Source: JAHFTY01 sp964584785 (lineage in GTDB: Bacteria; Acidobacteriota; Terriglobia; 20CM-2-55-15). From it: a stretch of DNA of 64,000 bases. Positions 1-8,860 of the stretch are shown here, one piece after another. Numbering within the stretch: the first letter of the stretch is position 1; the number at the start of each line of letters is the position of its first letter. Made by a program: the position numbers and the translations under genes. The notes under the pieces were generated by a model, which was given only the letters and a program-made list of their open reading frames with translations, searched no databases and was not told the origin of the DNA. The stretch covers positions 124,001 through 188,000 of the forward strand of contig CAZPBY010000002.1 of the NCBI GenBank assembly GCA_964584785.1, read 5' to 3'.

Positions 1-1359
1 AACGGATTTCAAGTCCGTGAAGGCATATCCGGCATTCCGACGGCCTGGGTCGCAACGTGGGGATCCGGCAAACCGGTGATCGCGCTCGGCAGCGACATCG
101 ATGGCATCCCCAAGGCATCACAGAAGCCCGGCGTCGCCTACCACGATCCTCTGGTCGAGGGCGCGCCTGGGCACGGTGAAGGACACAACTCCGGTGTGCC
201 GCTGAATATCACGGCCGCCATCGCGGTCAAGGGGATCATGGAGCGCGAGAAACTCGCAGGCACACTGATGGTGTGGCCTGGTGTCGCGGAGGAACTCGTC
301 GGAACTAAGGCCTACTTTGTGCGCGACGGCCTGTTCAAGGATGTCGATATCTGTCTCTTCGCGCACGTCGGAAACAACCTGACGGTGAGCTACGGTCCAA
401 CCAATGGAAGCGGGCTCGTTTCGGTGGAGTACATGTTTCACGGGGAAGCCGCGCATGCCGCCGCGGCGCCGTGGCGCGGCAGAAGCGCGCTGGATGCCGT
501 CGAAATAATGGATACGGGTTGGAATTTCCGCCGCGAACACCTCCGGCCACAGCAGCGGTCGCACTATGTCATTCCCGACGGCGGAGATCAGCCCAACGTC
601 GTGCCCTCGGAAGCGTCCGTCTGGTATTACTTTCGAGAAGTGGATTATCCCCACATCTCCGAAATGTTCGAGATCGGCAATACGATGGCTCAGGCCGCCG
701 GCATGATGACCGGCACCACGATGACCAGCCGCATTCTGGGCTCAGCGTGGCCCGGACATTTCAACAAAACGGTTGCAGAGCTGACGCACGAAAACATCAA
801 GAGTGTAGGACTTCCTCAGTGGAGCGAAGCCGATCAGACCCTGGCCAAAGGTATTCAACGAGAAGTTGGATCGCAACCCACAGGGCTTGCACTGAAAATC
901 AATCCCCTGCCCGAGCCGATCCGTGAACCACAAGGAGGCGCTTCGGATGATATTGGTGATGTCTCGTGGAACCTTCCGACGATCGTGTTGGGTTATCCAT
1001 CCAACATCCCAGGTCTTCCCGGCCATCACTGGGCAAACGCCGTCTCAATGGCGACACCGATCGCGCACAAGGGCGTGACTGCCGGGGCGAAGGTCCAGGC
1101 CATGACGATGCTCGACATTCTTATGAAACCGGAAAAAGTACGAGAGGCCTGGGATTACTTTCGCAACGTTCAGACGAAGGATCAGAAATACAAAGCATTC
1201 ATCAGCCCGACCGACAAACCGGCAACGCAGATGAACGCCGATACCCTGGCGCACTTCCGCCCGGAAATGCGGAAGTACTATTACGACTCGACGAAATACA
1301 AAACATACCTCGATCAGCTCGGTATCAAATACCCCACGGTTCGAGAGCCGGCAAAGTAA
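1..1359 (+). CDS. M20 family metal-dependent amidohydrolase, AbgB-like (5' end missing)
   Basis: The reading frame is open from base 1, so the true start lies outside the window. About 452 residues are visible; E. coli AbgB (p-aminobenzoyl-glutamate hydrolase subunit B) is about 480, so only the N-terminus is missing. Seen: a metal-site segment GHGEGHNSG, a downstream WPGVAEELVG stretch carrying the likely catalytic Glu, and the MFHGEAAHAAAAPW segment typical of the dimerisation lid. The family hydrolyses amide bonds of amino-acid conjugates with two metal ions. The substrate here is inferred only from AbgB likeness. The next gene is on the same strand, about 130 bp away. Confidence 0.85.
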   Translation, partial: NGFQVREGISGIPTAWVATWGSGKPVIALGSDIDGIPKASQKPGVAYHDPLVEGAPGHGEGHNSGVPLNITAAIAVKGIMEREKLAGTLMVWPGVAEELVGTKAYFVRDGLFKDVDICLFAHVGNNLTVSYGPTNGSGLVSVEYMFHGEAAHAAAAPWRGRSALDAVEIMDTGWNFRREHLRPQQRSHYVIPDGGDQPNVVPSEASVWYYFREVDYPHISEMFEIGNTMAQAAGMMTGTTMTSRILGSAWPGHFNKTVAELTHENIKSVGLPQWSEADQTLAKGIQREVGSQPTGLALKINPLPEPIREPQGGASDDIGDVSWNLPTIVLGYPSNIPGLPGHHWANAVSMATPIAHKGVTAGAKVQAMTMLDILMKPEKVREAWDYFRNVQTKDQKYKAFISPTDKPATQMNADTLAHFRPEMRKYYYDSTKYKTYLDQLGIKYPTVREPAK

Positions 1360-1488
1360 TCCGAGTTGCGACCCAGCGCATTTACCGCCGTTGTAACCGG
1401 GCCTTGCAGCGGGGGTATTGCCCAGGTGCCGGATTCTCGTAACCCGATTGGATCCGGTGGAGGCCCTCCGGCACGATGGATCGAAAGA

Positions 1489-2289
1489 ATGCGGATCGTC
1501 ACGTACAATTTTTTGCGCGCCGGCAGCCTCAGACGGTGCGGCCACTGGTCGCGGTTGATTCGCGTGTTTACGCCGGATCTCGTGCTGGCACAGGAATGCC
1601 GTCCGCCCCAGCATTCTCCCGGCGAACGTTTCCGCCACAGCGACTCCGATGCGTTCGAGTGGCGAGCCGCGGGAACCAGGGATTGGGGAAGCGCGCTGCT
1701 GGCGCGATCCACGCCGTTGGTCCCGATCACGATTCCGGACTACGACGGATGGGTGGTCGGGGGTGAAATCCGAAACCCAGCGTGGTCGGAACGTCCGATG
1801 CGGGTGTTCAGCATTCACGGCCCGGTCGGCGACGGCGGATACATCCGCACGATGCAGCACATTCTCGATCGCGTGGCCTCGCTGCGCGACGGCGCCGATC
1901 TGATACTTGGCGGTGACTTCAATGTTGCGGTCGGGTATCGCCAGGCGCGAGACAGAATCCGAATCCTTCGGGGCGAAGTGGGCATTCTCGACCGTCTCGC
2001 CAACGACTTCCAGTTGTTCAGTTGCTGGCAATCCGCAAATCCGGACCGGCCTCTGGCTCAAACGCTGCGATGGATGGGCAATCCTGTAGCGCCGTACCAT
2101 TGCGATGGCATTTTCGTACCGCTCTCGTGGCTGCCTCGATTGAAATGCTGCCGCGTCGTTTGCGGTTCACGATGGCGCCGGTTGAGCGATCACAATCCGG
2201 TAATTGCAGATTTTGAGTTGAGAAGTCCCAGGGAACGCACAACCTCCGCCGATGCTAGGCATCGTGGGCTCCTTAGTCGCGCGCTCTGA
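1489..2289 (+). CDS. endonuclease/exonuclease/phosphatase family protein
   Basis: A 266-residue protein starting MRIVTYNFLRAG. Motifs of the family are present in order: an N-terminal TYN, LVLAQE with the metal-binding Glu, ILGGDFNV with the Asp-Asn pair, CDGIFVP with the Asp, and RLSDHNPVIADF at the end with the Asp-His pair. All catalytic residues appear intact, so a Mg-dependent phosphodiesterase/phosphatase is expected; the substrate cannot be told. The frame is open further upstream to 1366, but the ATG at 1489 is where family homology starts and has GGTGGAGG about 25 bases upstream, so the start is fair rather than certain. No signal peptide is evident. Confidence 0.8.
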   Translation: MRIVTYNFLRAGSLRRCGHWSRLIRVFTPDLVLAQECRPPQHSPGERFRHSDSDAFEWRAAGTRDWGSALLARSTPLVPITIPDYDGWVVGGEIRNPAWSERPMRVFSIHGPVGDGGYIRTMQHILDRVASLRDGADLILGGDFNVAVGYRQARDRIRILRGEVGILDRLANDFQLFSCWQSANPDRPLAQTLRWMGNPVAPYHCDGIFVPLSWLPRLKCCRVVCGSRWRRLSDHNPVIADFELRSPRERTTSADARHRGLLSRAL

Positions 2290-2292
2290 ACG

Positions 2293-2535
2293 TCACAAAG
2301 TTTTCTTGCCGAGCTTTCGACTTACTGCCCAACGCCTTTTCGCGGCCTCGGACAGTCGCCTGCGTCCGGCCGCGGACAGCCGGCTGACGCGTTTTCGACC
2401 CCGTCGTGGTGCCCGTCGATTGCGGAGCGAGCCGCCGTGCGCTTCCTTCCTCAACTCAGCGAGTTCCCGATCAATCTTTGTACGCTCGATTTCCAGTCCC
2501 TTAATTGCAAGTTCAATCAGTCGTTCGTTCGGCAT
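2293..2535 (-). CDS. small basic protein with RRLSEAAKRRW motif
   Basis: An 80-residue lysine/arginine-rich protein. The start MPNERLIEL is set by GGAGG four bases before the ATG. The N-terminal half looks helical and charged (ERTKIDRELAELRKE). The C-terminal half has RRAPRRGRKR followed by LSAAGRRRLSEAAKRRWA, a motif seen in small histone-like or nucleic-acid-binding bacterial proteins. A DNA-binding or nucleoid role is inference. It is convergent with the EEP phosphatase gene and ends 3 bases from it. Confidence 0.6.
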   Translation of the reverse strand: MPNERLIELAIKGLEIERTKIDRELAELRKEAHGGSLRNRRAPRRGRKRVSRLSAAGRRRLSEAAKRRWAVSRKLGKKTL

Positions 2536-2698
2536 GCAGCCTCCACCCAAGAGTGTAAGGCATCTTGGTGTTTTTGCTACGGTTCCGTTTGCGGGGGCCC
2601 AATCCGGTTATACCGGACGTCGTGATGATGCCACCTTCCGTGGGAACTTGTGCGAAAAGTGCGTTGGCTGGTCTGTCACAAGGACGAGCGAATGACAA

Positions 2699-2727
2699 TT
2701 GACAATTTCGTCGTGGCAATCGAGAAT
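2699..2727 (+). promoter_or_regulatory. sigma70-like promoter for the 2843 gene
   Basis: TTGACA at 2699-2704 is a perfect -35, followed by a 17-base spacer and GAGAAT at 2722-2727 (4 of 6). The predicted start of transcription is near 2734, about 110 bases before the small membrane protein gene. Confidence 0.45.
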
Positions 2728-2842
2728 AGCCCGCGCCAGGGACATCACAACCGGCGTTAAAAATTAAATCGCGTGGAAGGATTTTGGGCTTTCGGCGTAC
2801 GATCTGCCGACTTCCACTGCAAGAAGCAAGGAGACTTCTTCA

Positions 2843-3112
2843 ATGAGTTTCGATGGGTTCCTTTACGTCTTCGCGTTTGTTGGAATCATTACAACAGCCG
2901 TTGCTGCCTCACTCGGAATCGCGCTCACCCTCACAATGGCGCGCTTCACCTATATGCGATTCAAGCGAGTGGCACCCCTGTTGTTTTTCACGGCCGACGG
3001 TCAGCCACCGAAAACCGTGCAGCGAGGCGGGACACTCGAAGAACTGGGTAGCGAAGCACCCTCAAAGTACACCGAGAAAACTCGAATGCCGGTCAGCAGT
3101 GTCGGCCATTAG
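2843..3112 (+). CDS. small single-pass membrane protein, unknown function
   Basis: 89 residues. AAGGAG lies nine bases before the ATG. Residues about 6-35 are a long hydrophobic stretch (FLYVFAFVGIITTAVAAS onwards), giving one membrane segment; the rest is polar with a basic TYMRFKR just after the membrane. No family is recognised. It lies between its own promoter and the GEMM riboswitch region, so it is probably a single-gene unit. Confidence 0.55.
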   Translation: MSFDGFLYVFAFVGIITTAVAASLGIALTLTMARFTYMRFKRVAPLLFFTADGQPPKTVQRGGTLEELGSEAPSKYTEKTRMPVSSVGH

Positions 3113-3244
3113 GAATTGAAAGGTAAGCTCCTAACACGGTGCCGAAATTTTTCAATGGCGCGATGTATTTTTTCCGGCGAATTTAAGGTCTTCTCTACGT
3201 CAAGAGGAACAACACGAGGAACGGATTCCCAAGGGAGGACTCCC

Positions 3245-3335
3245 TTGAAAAGGCAAAGCCGTTGAAAGACGGCGACGCAAAGCCACAAGGCTAAAATCCC
3301 CTCGTTCGGATCACGCCGGTTGGGCCGCCGAAAGT
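3245..3335 (+). promoter_or_regulatory. cyclic-di-GMP class I (GEMM-I) riboswitch
   Basis: The aptamer core matches the GEMM-I pattern closely: AGGCAAAG, a stem capped by a GAAA tetraloop (GCCGTT-GAAA-GACGGC), then GACGCAAAGCC, a short loop and GGCTAAA. In the Vibrio Vc2 aptamer these are the ligand junction, the P1b tetraloop and the J1/2-P2 region. The base matching the specificity-determining G20 appears to be G, favouring cyclic-di-GMP over cGAMP variants; this alignment is by eye. Outer stems are less certain, so the boundaries are approximate. A hairpin follows directly, and the next gene on the strand is a secreted DUF11 protein. Confidence 0.85.
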
Positions 3336-3382
3336 AAGAGGGAGAAGGAGGTCGAGCCAGGGACCGCCTCCTTCACCCTCTT
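3336..3382 (+). terminator. hairpin after the GEMM aptamer, likely expression platform
   Basis: AAGAGGG (3336-3342) pairs with CCCTCTT (3376-3382), and AAGGAGG (3345-3351) with CCTCCTT (3367-3373), giving a long interrupted stem that begins right after the aptamer. The T tract after it is short (TTTC), so it could be a terminator of modest strength or a structural platform. Confidence 0.5.
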
Positions 3383-3598
3383 TCATGAATGATCTTCAGA
3401 TCTTCTCTCCCCGCTCCAACGAATACCTTTCGCACTGAAATGTCTTCGTTCCGCTCCACGACGACACACTCGCACTTCCTGCGGACCGCTCCATCAAACT
3501 TCGAAAGTGCAGCGGACTGCACCGCGCGGTCATTAACAACTGGTCAAGAGCCGTAGGAACCTGGTCCCGGTGTTACGACCTTACGTCGAAGGCATGAA

Positions 3599-3627
3599 CG
3601 ATCGGTTTCTCTCGTATAAACCGATCG
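3599..3627. repeat. 10-bp inverted repeat, operator-like
   Basis: CGATCGGTTT and AAACCGATCG are perfectly complementary around a 9-base spacer. Each half carries the self-palindrome CGATCG. This could be a dimeric regulator operator or an RNA hairpin inside the leader of the DUF11 protein gene. Confidence 0.5.
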
Positions 3628-3860
3628 GTACAATCCGCCCTGCCCAAACAGGCTCTTTGTCAGGCACTGCTCGTCACCTTCAGCCAACCACTGAATGCGG
3701 GTGAACGGGTTTTAAAACGGCTTGCTGTTCAGGACGAATGGGCGATCCCTCCAGGACGGAGGCTGAATAACCGTTTAAAGCGCCGCGAACCTGCATCTCG
3801 CTTTTCACGGCGAATAAGGAAATACCGCCGCTGTCGGATTCATTGCCGGTGGACGGTTAC

Positions 3861-3889
3861 ATCTGCGCATGAATGGTCCATGCGCAGAT
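3861..3889. repeat. 11-bp perfect inverted repeat in leader
   Basis: ATCTGCGCATG and CATGCGCAGAT around a 7-base loop. It sits 64 bases before the start codon of the DUF11 protein and would form a stable RNA hairpin; there is no T tract, so it is not a classical terminator. Confidence 0.5.
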
Positions 3890-3953
3890 CAACGGACTGG
3901 TTTGCTCACTGACCATGAGCCACATGCGATCTGCGCTGCGAAGGAGGACGACG

Positions 3954-6305
3954 ATGCAAAACTCCAGAAAACTACTGATTTCGAGGAGAGCACGACTATT
4001 CGTTTTTGGGCTATTGAGCGCCGTTGTTTTGGGAGGCGCTATATTGATTTTCGCCAACGTGCCGAATGATGTATTCGAGCTCGATGGCAATTCGGCGGCA
4101 TTTAATTCGGTCCCGCCACGCGACGACTGGGATCTTCTGAATGGCGACGGCCTCACCAAAGATGCCGGCGGAAACGTTGGACAGGCGGGATTCTCAATAC
4201 TGCGCACTTTTGTTAATCAGAATCCGGAAAGGTTCACTCAGGGAGGATCGAAGGATCCGCTCGATATCGACAGATGGGTGTGGACAACCGGTTCCACACC
4301 GAGTAAGGACACCATCACTCACGGATATGCCGCCGTCTATGATTCCGGCGGCCATCTCATTCTTAACTTCGGGGCGGACCGCTATGCGGTGAATGGCGAC
4401 GCCAACATCGGGATGTGGCTGTTCCAGGGCAACGTCGGGCCTCAGGACGATCATACGTTCGGTCCCGATCGTCATCAGAACGGCGATCTCTTCGTCGTCT
4501 CGGCCTTCACGAAGGGCGGCGCCCTTCCGACGATCTCCGTTTACACCTGGGATTCAAGTTGTTTGAGAGCGGTGAAGAGTCCCGTAGCCGGTCTTCCGTC
4601 GGGCGATTCCAAAGGCTGCGCGGACACCAACCTTCGATTGAAATATGCGTCCGCGACAAATCGGACCAGCTGCGCCGGCATCGACGAAGCCTGCGCCATC
4701 ACCAACAGTGATCCGGTTCCCGTGAGCTGGCAGTACGCCGGCAAACTGCGACCACCGTATCCGGTCCCCGTCAACGGCCTGTTCGAGGGCGGCATCGACC
4801 TGACCGAAGTGTTCGGCGCGGACGGAGTGCCTTGCATCTCCTCATTCCTGCTGGAAACGCGGTCCTCACAAACCACCGACGCCGTTTTGAAGGATTTCGT
4901 CGGCGGCCCATTGAAGTTCTGCGGCCTCACGGCGACGAAAGAATGTACCGACGCTCAAGGAGAAAACGCTCCGATCAACTTCAACGGTAGCGTTAGGAAC
5001 GACGGCGTTCTGCCCGTGACAAACCTGAGCGTCACCGATGACCAGCCCGGCAGCGTGATTGACACTCTCTCGAAGACAACGCTGCTGCCCGGCGAAACGG
5101 CCACATATACCGGTCACTACATCCCGACACAAACGGTTGGAGACAAGACGGACATCATCACTGCAACGGCCAATGTCGGAACCCGCACGGTTTCGACACA
5201 AAGCAACCCGGCGATTTGCAAAATCCGTCATCAACCCGTCATCGATGTCACGAAAGCATGCGATGGTAACGCCCCTGCCCCCGGCTTGCCGATCTATTTC
5301 CATGGAACCGTAACCAATAAGGGGAACGTGACGTTGAAGAACATCTCGCTGGCAGATACGCCTCCGGCGGGATCGACGAACCTGCATGTGAACTTCAGCA
5401 CGACGACACTAGCTCCGCTGGCTTCTGCAAATTACACCGGCTACTATGTGCCTCCGGCCGGCGCGGGACCGTTCCAAAACCACATCGAAGCCACAGGTAC
5501 GGACAATATCGACGGTGTGACTACCTCGACCGCCCCAGCGAATGATCAGGGATGTAAGGTCGGTCAACCCGCAATCAAAGTGACGAAGGTCTGCAGTGCC
5601 GATATTCAGAACTCGAAGATTCTGTTCAGCGGCATTGTCTCAAACACGGGGGACACGGTCCTGAGCAACCTCACGATCGTCGACGATCCACCGGCGAGCA
5701 CTCTGATTTACCCGCCCGACCCGCTGACACCCGGACAGTCCGTTCCGTATAGCGGCAGCTATGCATTCGTAAGCGCGGGATCGTATACCGATAAGATAAC
5801 GGCCACAGCAACGGTACCCGGCTCGACGTACACCGTTAGCGACAACGCCAGCTGCACTGCCGTTGTTCCGCCGACTGGCCGTTGGACTGGCGGTGGCAGC
5901 AACTTCAACGCGTCGATTCCCGGCGCAGATGTTCGAGTAACGAAGGGAATGGAGCTGCATTGCAATTACCTGGATCTGCCGAACAACCTCGAAATCAACT
6001 TTGGCAATGGTAAGAGCAACCAGTTCCATCTCGACGCTCTCAACCCGGACGTCACATGCTTCTACGATTATCAACTGAACCCCTCGTCGCCAAGTCCGCC
6101 GAAGGCGACGTTCAACACCATTCAAGGTAGCGGAACGGGTTCATTCAACGGAAAACCGGGCGCCACTATCACGTTCAGGTTTACGGACCAGGGTGAGCCG
6201 GGCGTGAATGATACGGTGACGATGAGGATTACTACCAGCGACGGTAAGGTTGTATTGGATATGCCAACCAGCAAGTTGACATTCGGTAACCTTCAGGCGC
6301 ACTAA
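3954..6305 (+). CDS. exported DUF11-repeat surface protein
   Basis: 783 residues from the ATG preceded by AAGGAGG six bases upstream; frames open further upstream lack such a site. A basic N-terminus and hydrophobic segment at about residues 14-36 (FVFGLLSAVVLGGAILIF) give a signal anchor or signal peptide. The N-terminal 300 residues form an unrecognised domain. Three repeats of about 100 residues then follow (about 330-600), each with a Cys, a VTN/VSN-L motif and a LxPG-TATYTG pattern, typical of DUF11 conserved repeats in bacterial adhesins and surface proteins. A C-terminal domain follows (TGRWTGGGSNFNAS onwards). A GEMM riboswitch about 620 bases upstream suggests cyclic-di-GMP control of surface attachment; that link is inference. 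Confidence 0.75.
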   Translation: MQNSRKLLISRRARLFVFGLLSAVVLGGAILIFANVPNDVFELDGNSAAFNSVPPRDDWDLLNGDGLTKDAGGNVGQAGFSILRTFVNQNPERFTQGGSKDPLDIDRWVWTTGSTPSKDTITHGYAAVYDSGGHLILNFGADRYAVNGDANIGMWLFQGNVGPQDDHTFGPDRHQNGDLFVVSAFTKGGALPTISVYTWDSSCLRAVKSPVAGLPSGDSKGCADTNLRLKYASATNRTSCAGIDEACAITNSDPVPVSWQYAGKLRPPYPVPVNGLFEGGIDLTEVFGADGVPCISSFLLETRSSQTTDAVLKDFVGGPLKFCGLTATKECTDAQGENAPINFNGSVRNDGVLPVTNLSVTDDQPGSVIDTLSKTTLLPGETATYTGHYIPTQTVGDKTDIITATANVGTRTVSTQSNPAICKIRHQPVIDVTKACDGNAPAPGLPIYFHGTVTNKGNVTLKNISLADTPPAGSTNLHVNFSTTTLAPLASANYTGYYVPPAGAGPFQNHIEATGTDNIDGVTTSTAPANDQGCKVGQPAIKVTKVCSADIQNSKILFSGIVSNTGDTVLSNLTIVDDPPASTLIYPPDPLTPGQSVPYSGSYAFVSAGSYTDKITATATVPGSTYTVSDNASCTAVVPPTGRWTGGGSNFNASIPGADVRVTKGMELHCNYLDLPNNLEINFGNGKSNQFHLDALNPDVTCFYDYQLNPSSPSPPKATFNTIQGSGTGSFNGKPGATITFRFTDQGEPGVNDTVTMRITTSDGKVVLDMPTSKLTFGNLQAH

Positions 6306-6315
6306 GGATCGTTCA

Positions 6316-6384
6316 GGGACTTCGCAAATGTAGTTGCGAGGTCCCTTTTCAAGCGTGGCGTTTCCGACGCCACGCTTTTTTATT
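6316..6384. terminator. double-hairpin terminator between convergent genes
   Basis: Hairpin one pairs GGGACTTCGCAA with TTGCGAGGTCCC (6316-6345). Hairpin two pairs AAGCGTGGCGT with ACGCCACGCTT (6351-6377) and is followed by a T run to 6384. It ends the DUF11 gene, and the A-rich left flank lets hairpin two serve the convergent gene in part. Confidence 0.8.
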
Positions 6385-8491
6385 TGACGCCTATCACGCG
6401 CACTGTTCGATCAGGCAAACCTAGCGCAAACAAGACATGGTCCAAGCCATAGGCTATGAGGTTATACGGATCGTTACTGGTGGTGCCCAGGAACAAAGGC
6501 GTGCTCCATTTTCCGCTTGAATAGCTGCTCGTGTAGACATCGTCAAATGAGAGATCCTTCGAATCTACCGAACGATATGCGAGAGAGATCTTGTCCGGCG
6601 TCGCAACCAATCCGAGCGTGCTAACGCGTTCAACATAGACCGGCAGCGTCAGGAATGTTCTTGTTCCGTTCGATGCGATCTGGGCGACGCTTATGTAGGC
6701 GCCCTTCACGAATGGCGCTGCAGAGAAAAAGTTGACCTGATTGTTTTGATAAGCCAGCAAGATGGCGTTTCTTGAGGCGTCCGGTACCGCAACCAGGTAA
6801 GGCAATTCTCCTTCGGGGCCATTCAGTCCGTCACCGGATTGCGTTATAAAGCCCGCATTGACGGAATCAAGTCGAAGTCCTGAAGTGGTTTCTGAAAGAT
6901 GAATTGATGTGAGTCTTTGAAAACTGTCGCCCTTGCTGAACGCCCAGATGCTGTCGTCAGCCGGATGTTGAGCCAGTGTAAGGCTGTGTTGATGATTTGG
7001 CAGGCCTTCCACACGCACCGGAAACACGGTGGACCAGGCTCCGGTCGGACTGCGGTAGGCAAAACCCAGGTCCACCCAGTTGGTGCCCGGATCGGTCGTC
7101 ACGTTCGGGTTCGGTCGATACCAAAGTGCGACGAGTCCGCCACTCCTCAGCTTGATTAAAGATCCGGCTCCGCTCGCGCTGTCTCCGAAGGAGACCTTTG
7201 AAATCAGAGTTGCAGAAGTCGGAAGCGGCGAGCCTTGAAGTGCATATTGCCGCGCAATCCCCGGTGCTCCCGGCGAACCGTACGCGGGTTGACCATTGCT
7301 TGAAAAAATCCACAGCTCGTTGTCGCCGGTGAAAACGTACTCGGCGTTGAAGACGACATCTCCAGTGAGGTCCGGCAAGAACAGCTGTGATGTATTTCCC
7401 AGGTCATCCTCGAGATACAGCCATTTCTCCTGGGTGTAGCCCCTGGCATAGAGAAGCGCTCGCCGGTTGCCGATTTCAGCCATTCGGCCGCGCATCTTGA
7501 TCGTCGAGTTATCACCCATCGTGCCGGAATCCGCAAGCGTACTCACTGCAGTCCCGCTTCCCGATCCCGAGCAGGCTGGTGTCGTCGCACTGATGGTGTT
7601 GCTGGCGCCGGATTCGTTGCCGGCGTTGTCCAGTGCCTTTACCGCGTACGAATACGTGGTCGTCGCGGATAAGCCGGAGTCTGAAGTTGACGTCGAAGGT
7701 GCAAGAACCAGTTTGCGCAGTACACCGTTTTGATAGACGTTGTATCCCTTGACGCCGGAGTCTGCGTCGGTGGATGCATTCCAAATCAGGTCGATCTGTT
7801 GGCAACTCGACGCTGTCGCGCTCAGCGCCGTCGGTATTGTCGGTGGAATCGAGTCGGGACAAACCGGCGTGGTTGAGCTCGACGGGCTGCTTTGCGCCGA
7901 TTGATTCTGTGCATTGTCGATGGCGGAAACGCTGTAGCTATACGTCGTCGATCCGTTCAAGCTGCTGTCGGATGTCGTCGTCGACAGCGCGGACACCTGT
8001 TTGAGAAACGCGCCATTCCGATAGATGTTGTAGCTGCTGAGCCCCGATCCCGTATCGGTTGACGCGGTCCACGACAGTCCGATTTCACGACAGGTCATCG
8101 GAGACGTCGTCAAACTAGCCGGCACCGACGGCGGAGTGGTGTCGCCGGTTGTGGTCACTGCCGAAGCCACCCCCGAGTAAGGCGAAATCGAGCTTTGCTT
8201 GTACGCTCGCATTCGATAGTAGAAAGTCTGACCGCCGGGCAGTCCCGCATCGCTGAATGATTTCACCTTGCCGCTGAGAGTCACAATCGTCGCGAAGGCG
8301 GTTGAACCCGTCAGATTTCGCTCGATGACATACGAAGTGATTCCTTTGTCCGAATCCGACCATTGCAACGACACTGCCGACGACGACGTTCCTCTTGCGG
8401 TTAATACGGGAGTTGAAAGGCTGGCGGACTCTAAGGGTGAGCAGAAAACAAGAGCTGCAACCAGAATCAGACCAATGGACGTGAATCTCAT
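6380..8491 (-). CDS. secreted fibronectin type III protein with C-terminal propeller-like domain
   Basis: 703 residues with a signal peptide (MRFTSIGLILVAALVFCS). Three fibronectin type III domains follow at about 24-115, 117-211 and 213-305. The second and third carry the DxxPPxxPxxL linker and the YNIYRNG / YNVYQNG strands. After a GSGSG linker, about 390 residues contain recurring W/F-rich beta segments and may form a beta-propeller, which is a guess from composition. FN3 arrays are typical of extracellular carbohydrate-binding or adhesive proteins. GAGG-type ribosome binding bases lie upstream. It is convergent with the DUF11 protein, and both look like surface components. Confidence 0.75.
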   Translation of the reverse strand: MRFTSIGLILVAALVFCSPLESASLSTPVLTARGTSSSAVSLQWSDSDKGITSYVIERNLTGSTAFATIVTLSGKVKSFSDAGLPGGQTFYYRMRAYKQSSISPYSGVASAVTTTGDTTPPSVPASLTTSPMTCREIGLSWTASTDTGSGLSSYNIYRNGAFLKQVSALSTTTSDSSLNGSTTYSYSVSAIDNAQNQSAQSSPSSSTTPVCPDSIPPTIPTALSATASSCQQIDLIWNASTDADSGVKGYNVYQNGVLRKLVLAPSTSTSDSGLSATTTYSYAVKALDNAGNESGASNTISATTPACSGSGSGTAVSTLADSGTMGDNSTIKMRGRMAEIGNRRALLYARGYTQEKWLYLEDDLGNTSQLFLPDLTGDVVFNAEYVFTGDNELWIFSSNGQPAYGSPGAPGIARQYALQGSPLPTSATLISKVSFGDSASGAGSLIKLRSGGLVALWYRPNPNVTTDPGTNWVDLGFAYRSPTGAWSTVFPVRVEGLPNHQHSLTLAQHPADDSIWAFSKGDSFQRLTSIHLSETTSGLRLDSVNAGFITQSGDGLNGPEGELPYLVAVPDASRNAILLAYQNNQVNFFSAAPFVKGAYISVAQIASNGTRTFLTLPVYVERVSTLGLVATPDKISLAYRSVDSKDLSFDDVYTSSYSSGKWSTPLFLGTTSNDPYNLIAYGLDHVLFALGLPDRTVRVIGVK

Positions 8492-8699
8492 CGTGAGTCC
8501 GGAGACCTCCGTTTCTCCACGAACAGGGCTATCACTCCGTGAACGCGCGTTTCCCTTCGCGGACGCGTTAGGAATGCACGAGTGCCTCCAACTCTGTGTT
8601 TTGAAACAGCTGCCGCCTCAATCCTCACGTTCGCCTTCAGCAGCGGAACCTTTCTAAACATATTTCGGAAGGCGCTTACCCAGGGACTCCATCGCTTTG
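8492..8699. other. divergent intergenic region, first part
   Basis: About 210 bases upstream of the FN3 gene (minus strand) and of the TonB receptor promoter. It holds a short GC stem around 8540-8570 (CGCG-rich) but no convincing gene or promoter for the minus strand could be picked out. Confidence 0.3.
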
Positions 8700-8728
8700 T
8701 TGACACCAGGAAGGAACCGGAATATAAA
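8700..8728 (+). promoter_or_regulatory. near-consensus sigma70 promoter of the TonB receptor gene
   Basis: TTGACA at 8700-8705, a 17-base spacer, and TATAAA at 8723-8728 (5 of 6). The predicted start near 8735 gives a leader of about 155 bases before the ATG at 8892. Confidence 0.75.
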
Positions 8729-8822
8729 TTCTGCGATTCGATCGTAAACGGCGGCTTTAGCTGCAGGACGCATCGATGTTGCCGGTGCGTTTTCAATTTT
8801 GACCATCGTGGGTCTGGAGAAC

Positions 8823-8860
8823 AAAGGCGTTCTTTCGAAAGAACGCCTTTTGCGTTTTTG
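8823..8860 (+). terminator. attenuator-like hairpin in the TonB receptor leader
   Basis: AAAGGCGTTCTTT and AAAGAACGCCTTT form a perfect 13-bp stem around a two-base centre (8823-8850), followed by TGCGTTTTT. It lies between the promoter at 8700-8728 and the start codon, so it can only affect this gene's own transcript. Smaller stems (GCGGC/GCTGC and ACGCA/TGCGT near 8750-8790) precede it. Confidence 0.65.

Larger units (their letters stand above)
3383..3953 (+). other. long untranslated leader between riboswitch and secreted-protein gene
   Basis: About 570 bases with no convincing gene. It holds two strong inverted repeats listed separately (3599-3627 and 3861-3889). A 38-codon reading frame from about 3438 has no ribosome binding site and no recognisable product. 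If transcription runs from before the riboswitch, this is an unusually long 5' leader. Confidence 0.4.

Noticed and set aside
3160..3200. Sigma54 promoter before the riboswitch
   Set aside because: The TGGCGCGATGTATT segment lacks the GC of the -12 element at correct spacing.
3438..3554. 38-codon frame in the DUF11 leader
   Set aside because: No ribosome binding site, low-complexity serine/threonine-rich product, no similarity recognised.
8492..8660. GEMM-type riboswitch before the FN3 protein on the minus strand
   Set aside because: The GCAAA and GACGCAAAGCC cores are absent; only a short GC stem is present.
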